From the NCBI GenBank assembly GCA_949286295.1, contig CASECK010000163.1, positions 1 through 18,463 of the forward strand: 18,463 nt of DNA, written 5' to 3'. This document shows positions 6,655 to 14,886 of this stretch, piece after piece. The stretch is from an uncultured bacterium. GTDB lineage: Bacteria; Bacillota; Clostridia; Oscillospirales; Oscillospiraceae. The stretch's first letter is position 1, and each line of letters begins with the position of its first letter. A program made the translations under genes and the position numbers. Under the pieces are notes generated by a model. It was given only the letters and a program-made list of their open reading frames with translations. It made no database searches and was not told the origin of the DNA.

Positions 6655-7668
6655 ATGGAAGAACACAATCTCCAAAAGCTGACGGAAATCGCCGGCCGCA
6701 TCTATGACCTGGACGCCGAGGTCTACCGGGTCCTGGGCTCCGGCCTGGGCCGGGTGTTCAACGTGAGCAGGCAGGCCGCCATTCAGGACCTGACCGGCGT
6801 GATGGTGGAGATGCCGAAAATTCACTACCTGCGCAGCGAGATGGCCCTGATTGGCAACATGGCCCGGACCATCCAGGACCGGCAGGCCCGTTCCCGAATC
6901 ATGAGCGAGTACAACGAGATTATGAAGCTCATCGAGACCCTGCCCACCAACTTCAACTCCGCGGACATTCTGGACGAGGAGATGGCCAGCCTCAACAGCG
7001 CCAATCTGTCCGGGCGCTTTGCCGGCGGGCGGCACCTGATCATCTGCATCGGCCGCACCTATGGCTGCGCGGGCACTGACATCGGCTTCGCCCTGGCCGA
7101 CAAGCTGAAAATCAACTACTACGACTCCGAAATCTTTGCCGAGGTGCTGGAGCGGCTGGAGGCCAATCAGGACGAGGTGAAGGACCGCTCCAGCTTCGCC
7201 CACCCCCAGAATCTCAACCAGAGCCTGGGAATCGACCGGCACCGCTCTTTGAAGCAGCGCCTGCGGGAGTTCAACCGCTACCACGGCCTGCCCAAGGGGG
7301 ACGCGGTGTTCTTCAACCAAAGCGCCCTGATTTGCGAGATGGCCCAGCGGGAGGACTTTATTATCATGGGCCGGTGCGCCGACGTGGTGCTCACCAACCA
7401 CCGCGTTCCCCATGTGAGCATCTTCATCAACGCCCCCTTCCAGCTGCGGGTGCGCCGGGTGATGCAGACAGACAAGCTCAGCTATAAGGCCGCCTGCAAA
7501 ATGCTGCGCCGGCTGGACCGGCAGCACAAGAGCTACTACAAGTTCTACACCGGCCGGGAGTGGGGCAACAGCATCAACTACGACCTGTGCATCAACTCCG
7601 CCAGCTATGGCATTGAAGGCTCTGTCCAGCTCATCGAGCGGGTCATCAGCCAGCACGCCAGACGGTAA
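6655..7668 (+). CDS. Cytidylate kinase-like protein with an extra N-terminal helical domain
   Basis: A 337-residue cytosolic protein. Residues about 1-125 are predicted helical and charged (for example MSEYNEIMKLIETLPTNFNS near 83-102) and match no domain I recognise. Residues about 127-335 are a cytidylate kinase-like domain: LIICIGRTYGCAGTDIGFAL at 128-147, YYDSEIFAEVL at 155-165, IIMGRCADVVL at 236-246 and YYKFYTGREWGNSINYDLC near 294-312, all parallel to the shorter paralogue at 2126-2731. The phosphate loop is altered: GSGGR of the paralogue is GCAGT here, so kinase activity is doubtful. AAAGGAGG at 6638-6645 serves the ATG. It is co-transcribed with the antiporter just upstream, which suggests a regulatory or energy-sensing partnership, but that is inference. 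Confidence 0.82.
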   Translation: MEEHNLQKLTEIAGRIYDLDAEVYRVLGSGLGRVFNVSRQAAIQDLTGVMVEMPKIHYLRSEMALIGNMARTIQDRQARSRIMSEYNEIMKLIETLPTNFNSADILDEEMASLNSANLSGRFAGGRHLIICIGRTYGCAGTDIGFALADKLKINYYDSEIFAEVLERLEANQDEVKDRSSFAHPQNLNQSLGIDRHRSLKQRLREFNRYHGLPKGDAVFFNQSALICEMAQREDFIIMGRCADVVLTNHRVPHVSIFINAPFQLRVRRVMQTDKLSYKAACKMLRRLDRQHKSYYKFYTGREWGNSINYDLCINSASYGIEGSVQLIERVISQHARR

Positions 7669-7716
7669 CGCAAACCGGGGAAGCACGCCTGCGCGTGCCT
7701 CCCCGGTTTGCGTTTT
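7667..7716. terminator. Long hairpin terminator between convergent genes
   Basis: A 15-bp perfect stem (7667-7681 with 7700-7714) is topped, after one A/C mismatch, by a 6-bp GCACGC/GCGTGC stem (7683-7688 with 7693-7698) with a CTGC loop. The plus strand ends in TTTT (7713-7716) then CCTT. It overlaps the TAA of the upstream gene and lies just before the stop of the convergent amylase gene, so it may serve both, more weakly on the minus strand. Confidence 0.88.
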
Positions 7717-7718
7717 CC

Positions 7719-9038
7719 TTACCGCTCCATCTTCCAAAACTGGGCGCTGTACGGCGGCAGCAGGCTCCCGCCGCCAAAGTCGTGCTCCCGCCCGGACAGC
7801 AGGTCCCAGGCCAGCCCGCAGCCGGCGTCAAAGTGGGCGGTATAGGGCTCGCTTCCCGCGTTGATGGCCACCAGCACCCGCTGCTCCTGATACCTGCGCT
7901 GGAAAATAATCTGCTGGTTGGTGAGCAGCACGTTCTTGTAATCCCCATCCCACAGCGCCCGGCTGCTCCGGCGGGCCGCGGCCAGCTTTGCAATCCAGGC
8001 GGTCAGCTGGTTCTCCTCCGGCCGGGAAAGGGCGGGGCGCAGGGCGGCGTCCCCGTCCTTCTTCTGACCGGTCAGCCCCCACTCGCTGCCGTAATATACC
8101 GCCGGCACGCCGGGCATCCCAAATATCATGGCATAGGCCAGGGGCAGGTGCTCAGGCCGGCTGAGCTGCGAGGCGATGCGGGTCACATCGTGGTTGTCCA
8201 GGAAGGACAGCAGATGCCGGCCCTTGTACAGGGTCCAGGGCTCCGGTCCGAACTGCCGGGCCAGGGAGTGGCCAATCTCAAACATATTCATGCTGTTGAA
8301 GCTGGACCACAGGCCCTTATAGCACTCGTAATTGGTCACCGAATCGCACAGCCCCGGCCCCATCCAGCGGTTATAGTCCCCGTGCAGGGTCTCGCCAAGG
8401 AGTACAAACTCCGGCTTCAGCCCATCCACAAAGGCCCGCAGCTGTCCCAGATACTCCACAGGCAGGCAGTAGGCCACGTCCAGCCGCAGCCCGTCAATGT
8501 CAAAGCGCTCCACCCAGGAGCGCACGGCGTCAAACTGGTGGGCCACCACCGCCGGGTTGGCCAGGTTCAGCTTCACCAGCTCATAGTGGCCCTCCCAGCC
8601 CTCGTACCAGAAGCCGTCGTTGTAATTGCTGTTGCCGTCGAAGCGGATGTGAAACCAGTCTTTGTAGGGGCTGTCCCACTTGTGCTCCCGCACGTCCCGA
8701 AAGGCCCAGAATCCCCGGCCCACATGGTTGAACACCCCGTCCAGCATCACCCGCAGCCCGGCCTGGTGGAACGCCTGGCACACCCGGGCCAGCTCCTCTT
8801 CGCCCCCCAGGCGGGGGTCCACGGTGAAATAGTCCCGGGTGTCGTACCCGTGCCGGTCGCTGGAAAAGACCGGGTTTAGCAGCACCGTGTCCGCGCCGCA
8901 GCCGCGGATATGCTCCACCCAGTCCAGCAGGCTCAAAATCCGGGGCACCGGCGCGGCTGCGTCCGCCGCCCCCTCCTCCGGGGCCGCGCACAGACCCAGG
9001 GGATAAATCTGATAGACGGCCGCTTGGTCAAACCACAT
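7719..9038 (-). CDS. Alpha-amylase family glycoside hydrolase (GH13), cytoplasmic
   Basis: A 439-residue enzyme with the four GH13 signature regions: I, DGVFNH (100-105); II, GLRLDVAY (183-190) with nucleophile Asp187; III, LGETLH (214-219) with acid/base Glu216; IV, FLDNHD (279-284) with the third carboxylate Asp284. The Arg two residues before the nucleophile is present (Arg185). There is no signal peptide, so it should act on internalised or stored alpha-glucans or maltooligosaccharides, as neopullulanase/maltogenic enzymes do. The exact linkage preference cannot be read. A (beta/alpha)8 barrel should occupy about 1-365, followed by a short C-terminal beta domain. The ATG at 9038 has GGAAGGAG 8-9 bases upstream. 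It stands alone, with no sugar transporter beside it, and is divergent from a ROK-like gene that may relate to sugar use. Confidence 0.94.
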   Translation of the reverse strand: MWFDQAAVYQIYPLGLCAAPEEGAADAAAPVPRILSLLDWVEHIRGCGADTVLLNPVFSSDRHGYDTRDYFTVDPRLGGEEELARVCQAFHQAGLRVMLDGVFNHVGRGFWAFRDVREHKWDSPYKDWFHIRFDGNSNYNDGFWYEGWEGHYELVKLNLANPAVVAHQFDAVRSWVERFDIDGLRLDVAYCLPVEYLGQLRAFVDGLKPEFVLLGETLHGDYNRWMGPGLCDSVTNYECYKGLWSSFNSMNMFEIGHSLARQFGPEPWTLYKGRHLLSFLDNHDVTRIASQLSRPEHLPLAYAMIFGMPGVPAVYYGSEWGLTGQKKDGDAALRPALSRPEENQLTAWIAKLAAARRSSRALWDGDYKNVLLTNQQIIFQRRYQEQRVLVAINAGSEPYTAHFDAGCGLAWDLLSGREHDFGGGSLLPPYSAQFWKMER

Positions 9039-9071
9039 AGACGCCTCTCCTTCCGCTGTTTCTTATCTGTT

Positions 9072-9100
9072 ATCATACCCCATCCGCCCCCACTGCGCAA
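9072..9100 (-). promoter_or_regulatory. Promoter of the GH13 gene
   Basis: On the minus strand TTGCGC (9095-9100), a 17-base spacer and TATGAT (9072-9077). Transcription would start near 9065, a short leader of about 27 bases that includes the GGAAGGAG site. Confidence 0.6.
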
Positions 9101-9154
9101 GAAAAATCCGCCTGGAGTGCGGACCTAAAATTTCCAGCTCCGCCGCCAAAACAG

Positions 9155-9183
9155 GTGACAAGCGCCGCGACTCGTGGTACAAT
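9155..9183 (+). promoter_or_regulatory. Promoter of the ROK-like gene (extended -10)
   Basis: GTGACA (9155-9160), a 17-base spacer and TACAAT (9178-9183), with TGG immediately before the -10. The string GTGGTACAAT recurs at the rlmB promoter (13960-13969), suggesting the same sigma-A extended -10 style. An AGGAGG at 9239-9244 serves the ATG at 9254; a nearer ATG at 9247 is out of frame and only 2 bases from the site. Confidence 0.65.
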
Positions 9184-9253
9184 ATTCTCAAGCCGGAACC
9201 GCTTCCCCGCTCTGGCGGGGCCGACCATCAAGAGTTGTAGGAGGATATGATTC

Positions 9254-10639
9254 ATGGAACGATTTGGCATCTCTGTCGCGGTGAAAAACGTCCCCGCCCT
9301 GGATACACAGTTCATTCCCCTGCTGAAGTTCAACCAGGCTTTTCTGGCCGGCGCGGCCAAGCCTGTCTCCCTGGCTGTGGAGCGGGCCGACGGCCAGATG
9401 GCCGCCTGCCACACCAAAATCCACGGCACTCCCGAGATGGCGCAGGCCGACCACTATTACATCAACCGCCTGGTCAAGACCATTTTGTGGATGAAGGGCG
9501 GCTACAAAATCTATGTGGCGGGGGACCGGGACACCTACGAGTACCTGAGCCAGGCCTTCAGCGCCGGGGGCGAGCAGGCCTTTGACTGGGACTATATGGC
9601 AAATATCTTCGAGCGGCCCTTCCAGGTGGTCTGGTGCGACCAGGTCCCCCAGGCCAAGGACGCCCCCAAGGCCATGGGCGGCCACCTGGAGGGCTGCCGC
9701 ATCGGCTTTGACGCCGGCGGCTCCGACCGGAAGGTGTCTGCCGTTATCGACGGGGAGACGGTCTTTTCCGAAGAGGTGGTCTGGTTCCCCAAGACGAATG
9801 CCGACCCCGATTACCACTACGAGGGCATTGTCTCCGCCCTGAAAACCGCCGCCTCCCATATGCCCCGGGTGGACGCGGTGGGCGTGTCCTCCGCCGGCAT
9901 CTATATCAATAACCGCACCATGAGCGCCTCCCTGTTCCTGAAGGTCCCCAAGCAGCTCTATGACGCCAAGGTAAAGGACATCTATATCCGCGCCATCACC
10001 GACACCTTCGGCCCCGGCATTCCTTACGCCGTGGTCAACGACGGCGACGTGTCCGCCCTGGCGGGCACCATGAGCCTCAACGACAACAACGTGCTGGGCA
10101 TCGCCATGGGCACCAGCGAGGCCGTGGGCTATGTGGACGGCCAGGGGCGCATCACCGGCTGGCTTAACGAGCTGGCCTTCGTCCCGGTGGACGCCAATCC
10201 CGACGCCATGCGGGACGAGTGGTCGGGGGACATCGGCTGCGGCGTGAAGTACTTCTAGCAGGATGCCGTCATCAAGCTGGCCCCCCGGGCGGGTATCCAG
10301 CTGGATGAGAGCCTCTCCCCCGCGGAAAAGCTGAAGGTGGTCCAGGGCCTGATGGCCCAGGGCGATTCCCGGGCCGCCCAGGTATACGAGTCCATCGGCG
10401 TGTACCTGGCCCACTCCCTGGCCTACTACCACGAGCTGTACCAGTTCCGGCACGTGCTCCTTCTGGGGCGGGTCATGTCCGGCAAGGGGGGAGATTTGCT
10501 GCTGGAGCGCTGCAAACAGGTGCTGGCCGACGAGTATCCCCAGGTGGCCAAGGCCATCAACCTGGCCCTCCCCGACGAGAAGTTCCGCCGGGTGGGGCAG
10601 TCCGCCGCCGCCGCCAGCCTGCCTGAGATTCCCAGCTAA
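9254..10639 (+). pseudogene. ROK-like sugar kinase/regulator gene interrupted by an in-frame amber codon
   Basis: One reading frame of 462 codons is broken only by TAG at 10256-10258 (codon 335). The first part (9254-10258, 334 aa) has an unrecognised N-terminal region of about 145 residues. An ASKHA/ROK-type ATPase core follows: phosphate-1 loop IGFDAGGSDRK at 150-160, NDGDVSALAG at 262-271 (cf. ROK NDxN), and phosphate-2 LGIAMGTSEAVGY at 281-293. The ROK zinc motif (CxCGxxGC) is absent. The second part (10259-10639) continues in the same frame with matching composition and a conserved-looking helical C-terminus. It has no ribosome-binding site of its own; the first ATG, 10337, is internal. 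The truncated product would lose the last quarter of the kinase fold. Nonsense mutation or sequencing error is most likely; the same genome uses TAG as a stop for glmS. Confidence 0.75.
10256..10258 (+). other. In-frame TAG inside the ROK-like frame
   Basis: The context reads GTG AAG TAC TTC TAG CAG GAT GCC. The frame stays open for 126 further codons up to TAA at 10637-10639. A single C-to-T change from CAG would create it, though other ancestral codons are possible. I see no obvious recoding hairpin directly downstream. Confidence 0.85.
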
Positions 10640-10657
10640 TTCCTCTTGTTCGTATGA

Positions 10658-10695
10658 AAACGCTCCCTGTCCCGCCCGCGGGACAGGGAGCGTTT
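10658..10695. terminator. Bidirectional terminator between the ROK-like gene and the 276-aa gene
   Basis: A 16-bp perfect stem AAACGCTCCCTGTCCC (10658-10673) with its complement at 10680-10695, and a GCCCGC loop. The plus strand continues TTTCTTA and the minus strand TTTTCATACG, so both converging genes (stops at 10639 and 10697) are served. Confidence 0.9.
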
Positions 10696-10696
10696 C

Positions 10697-11527
10697 TTAC
10701 CGCTCATAGCCGCTGTTTCGCTTTAAAAATTCCCCGGCCCGGTCCTCCTGGCCGGGGAGCAGGGGGACGGACAGCGCGCCCCCCGTGGCCGCCTGGAGGA
10801 CAAGGGCCCGGCGGCGCCCCTCCCCGGCCAGCTTCAGGGTGGGGCCGCTGCCCCAGGGGGCGTACAGCACCCGGGTGGCGTGGCTGTCATGGGACAAGGC
10901 GGCCAGCCCCCGCCCGGTGCGGGCAAGGAAATATTCCGGGCACTCGGCCTTCCCGCCCCCGGGAAGCAGGCGCGCCCGCGGATGGCGCAGCCACAGGCAG
11001 TCCTCCAGCCGGTCCCCCAGCCGGTAGCACAGCAGGCAGATGTGGTACATCCCATAGCTGTCCTCCAGCAGCCAGCGCATCCCGCCGGGGTCGGGGTGTG
11101 CGGTGGGGAAGGGCCGCAGGGGCGGCTGTCCCAGCAGCAGGGACAGCACCGGGGCCAGCTGGTCCTCCTTCACCTTGTTGTAGGAGAAGGCAAAGGGGCC
11201 GCCCTCCCCGCCATGGACGGTGACGGTGCATTTGAGCAGCTGCACCTGGTACTCCACCGACAGCCCGCCGCCCCGGAGCCGCGCCTGCCGTACCTGGCGG
11301 CGCTCCAGGGCCTGGAGCAACACCTCATCCCCCCACCAGGCGGCCGCGTACTCCTCCGCCCAGCTGCCCTGGCGCAGCTTTGGAATGTAGGTGGCATTTC
11401 CCGGCGGCATCCCCCCGGCGATCCACTCCTCCAGCGCAGGGCGGAAGGGGGCGGGCAGCTCCTGCCAGTCATAGATTCGCTTGGGCCACGAGGCCAGCGT
11501 GGGCCTTCGGTCCTCCCAAAATCCCAT
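10697..11527 (-). CDS. Protein of unknown function, 276 aa
   Basis: I do not recognise this protein. It is soluble in appearance (no signal peptide or membrane segment) and rich in Arg, Trp, Gly and Pro. It begins MGFWEDRRPTLASWPKRIYDW and includes YGMYHICLLCYRLGDRLEDC near 158-177 and TRVLYAPWGSGPTLKLA near 218-234. The reading frame is credible: AGGGAGG precedes the ATG at 11527, codon use matches its neighbours, and it ends exactly at a shared terminator. It lies 60 bases downstream of ftsH with an intrinsic terminator in the gap, so expression would need readthrough from ftsH or a promoter I cannot see. No function is proposed. Confidence 0.75.
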   Translation of the reverse strand: MGFWEDRRPTLASWPKRIYDWQELPAPFRPALEEWIAGGMPPGNATYIPKLRQGSWAEEYAAAWWGDEVLLQALERRQVRQARLRGGGLSVEYQVQLLKCTVTVHGGEGGPFAFSYNKVKEDQLAPVLSLLLGQPPLRPFPTAHPDPGGMRWLLEDSYGMYHICLLCYRLGDRLEDCLWLRHPRARLLPGGGKAECPEYFLARTGRGLAALSHDSHATRVLYAPWGSGPTLKLAGEGRRRALVLQAATGGALSVPLLPGQEDRAGEFLKRNSGYER

Positions 11528-11546
11528 TCTGCTTCCTCCCTGTGGA

Positions 11547-11586
11547 CAAAACGCCGCAGAAAGGCCGGGCCCTCTGCGGCGTTTTG
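11547..11586 (-). terminator. ftsH terminator, lying between ftsH and the 276-aa gene
   Basis: A 14-bp perfect stem (11547-11560 with 11573-11586) and a 12-base loop. Read on the minus strand, the right arm ends in TTTTG. It begins one base after the ftsH TAA (11588-11590). Because the Shine-Dalgarno site of the next gene starts only about 8-13 bases after it, it could also act as an attenuator for that gene. Confidence 0.85.
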
Positions 11587-11587
11587 C

Positions 11588-13768
<2,181 letters not shown>

Positions 13769-13771
<3 letters not shown>

Positions 13772-13784
13772 AGGAGCGTACCTC
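13769..13784 (-). promoter_or_regulatory. Ribosome-binding site deciding the ftsH TTG start
   Basis: On the minus strand GGAGG (13781-13785 region) is followed by a 9-base gap and TTG AAG CCA GAT at 13771. No in-frame ATG has a comparable site. The next one upstream (about 13857) overlaps the promoter -10 and would add a non-hydrophobic extension before TM1. Confidence 0.65.
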
Positions 13785-13801
13785 CAATTTTTCTGCGCAT
13801 C

Positions 13802-13844
13802 CCCGGACCGGTCCGGGACAGCACGCCGCCCCGCGCCGCGGGGC
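13802..13844 (-). promoter_or_regulatory. ftsH leader with a 16-bp perfect palindrome and a second hairpin
   Basis: The leader contains CCCGGACCGGTCCGGG (13802-13817), a perfect palindrome. Closer to the transcription start is a 7-bp stem GCCCCGC/GCGGGGC with a 3-base loop (13828-13834 with 13838-13844). The palindrome could be an RNA hairpin, though a real loop would cost its central pairs, or a site for a dimeric protein placed just downstream of the promoter. Function is unknown. Confidence 0.35.
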
Positions 13845-13853
13845 TTTTCCAGT

Positions 13854-13882
13854 ATCATACCACAACTTGACAGCAAAAACAA
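13854..13882 (-). promoter_or_regulatory. ftsH promoter
   Basis: On the minus strand TTGTTT (13877-13882), a 17-base spacer and TATGAT (13854-13859), with TGG directly before the -10 (extended -10). Transcription from about 13847 gives a leader of about 76 bases. Confidence 0.65.
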
Positions 13883-13958
13883 GAAACCCACACGTAAACT
13901 TTCTGTAACGGAAATCCCCTTGCCGGTCTCATTTGCCCCTTCCCTTTTCCCGGTCAGC

Positions 13959-13969
13959 TGTGGTACAAT
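13959..13969 (+). promoter_or_regulatory. rlmB promoter (extended -10)
   Basis: TACAAT at 13964-13969 preceded by TGTGG, an extended -10. The -35 is poor (TCCCTT near 13941-13946). The leader of about 73 bases ends in AGAGGAAGG before the ATG at 14049. Confidence 0.55.
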
Positions 13970-14048
13970 GTTTCTAAACTCAGATATGTGCGCTCCCGGC
14001 GCTGAAGCCGCAAGGGGGCCAGTCTGCCGACGAGAGGAAGGATTTCCC

Positions 14049-14834
14049 ATGAACAAGCGTCCCCCCCTGCGCCATTCCGCCCCTGTGGAGCAGGAGAACG
14101 ACGGGGTCATCGAGGGCCGCAACGCGGTCATCGAGGCGCTCCGGGCCGGCGTGGCCATCGACAAAATTTTTCTGCTAAAATCCGAGGCGGCCCCCGCCCT
14201 GGGCCATATCGCCTCCACCGCCCGGGAGCGGGGCATCGTCGTGGTGGACGCCGACCGGCGCAAGCTGGACGGCATGAGCCGTACCCATGCCCACCAGGGG
14301 GTCATCGCCTTAGCGGCCGTCCGGGAGTATGCCAGTGTGGACGACATCCTCGCCGCCGCCCGGGAAAAGGGGGAGCCCCCCCTCATCGTGGTGTGCGACG
14401 AGCTGTCCGACCCCCACAACTTAGGGGCGGTCATCCGCACCGCCGACGCCGCCGGGGCCCACGGGGTCATCATCCCCAAGCGCCGCTCCGCCGGTCTGAC
14501 CGCCGTGGTGGCCAAAACCTCCGCCGGGGCGGTGGCCCATGTGCCGGTGGCCCGGGTGCCCAACCTGCCAGCCCTGCTCCGGGAGCTGAAGCAGGCCGGC
14601 GTGTGGGTGTTCGGCACGGCGATGGACGGCTCCACCCCCCTCTACCAGGCCGATTTGAAGGGGCCCGCCGCCATTGTGATTGGCAGCGAGGGCGCGGGCA
14701 TGGGCCGGCTGGTGGCGGACAGCTGCGACTTCACCGTGTCCATCCCCATGTTCGGCAAGATAAACTCCCTGAACGCCTCCGCCGCGGCCGCTGTGCTCCT
14801 CTATGAGGCGGTGCGCCAGCGGACGGGAGGCTGA
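14049..14834 (+). CDS. rlmB: SpoU/TrmH-family 23S rRNA (guanosine-2'-O)-methyltransferase, RlmB type
   Basis: A SAM-dependent knotted (SPOUT) methyltransferase; RlmB modifies G2251 of 23S rRNA at the 2'-O position. The 261 residues contain an N-terminal substrate-binding part starting at VIEGRNAVIEAL (20-31) and the three SpoU motifs: DPHNLGAVIRTADAAG (121-136, with the catalytic-type Asn and Arg), IVIGSEGAGM (209-218) and PMFGKINSLNASAAAAVLL (234-252). The ATG at 14049 follows AGAGGAAGG; the frame is open upstream, but that region is the ftsH/rlmB promoter interval. It is 52 bases before a pseudo-P-type ATPase gene and probably co-transcribed with it. A close relative (TrmH-like methylase for another rRNA site) is possible. 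Confidence 0.93.
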   Translation: MNKRPPLRHSAPVEQENDGVIEGRNAVIEALRAGVAIDKIFLLKSEAAPALGHIASTARERGIVVVDADRRKLDGMSRTHAHQGVIALAAVREYASVDDILAAAREKGEPPLIVVCDELSDPHNLGAVIRTADAAGAHGVIIPKRRSAGLTAVVAKTSAGAVAHVPVARVPNLPALLRELKQAGVWVFGTAMDGSTPLYQADLKGPAAIVIGSEGAGMGRLVADSCDFTVSIPMFGKINSLNASAAAAVLLYEAVRQRTGG

Positions 14835-14838
14835 CCCT

Positions 14839-14856
14839 CCGCCCTCTCCGGGGCGG
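14839..14856 (+). other. Weak hairpin between rlmB and the following gene
   Basis: A 6-bp stem CCGCCC/GGGCGG (14839-14844 with 14851-14856) and 6-base loop follow the rlmB stop. Only scattered Ts follow (CTATTCTGTTG), so this is at most a weak attenuator or an RNA processing or stability element. Confidence 0.3.
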
Positions 14857-14886
14857 CTATTCTGTTGACACCGAGGTTTTCCATCC

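Noticed and set aside
10256..10258. Reassignment of TAG to an amino acid (pyrrolysine or a Gln-type code)
   Set aside because: glmS, a complete conserved gene in the same window, ends with TAG and its known C-terminus; one isolated amber is better explained by mutation or error.
10337..10639. Separate 100-aa gene downstream of the ROK-like fragment
   Set aside because: It is in the same frame as the upstream part, lacks a ribosome-binding site and its ATG is internal to continuous homologous-looking sequence.
13772..14635. N-terminal extension of the FtsH frame up to 14635
   Set aside because: It lies antisense to rlmB and its promoter, lacks homology, and a TTG with a good ribosome-binding site sits right before TM1.
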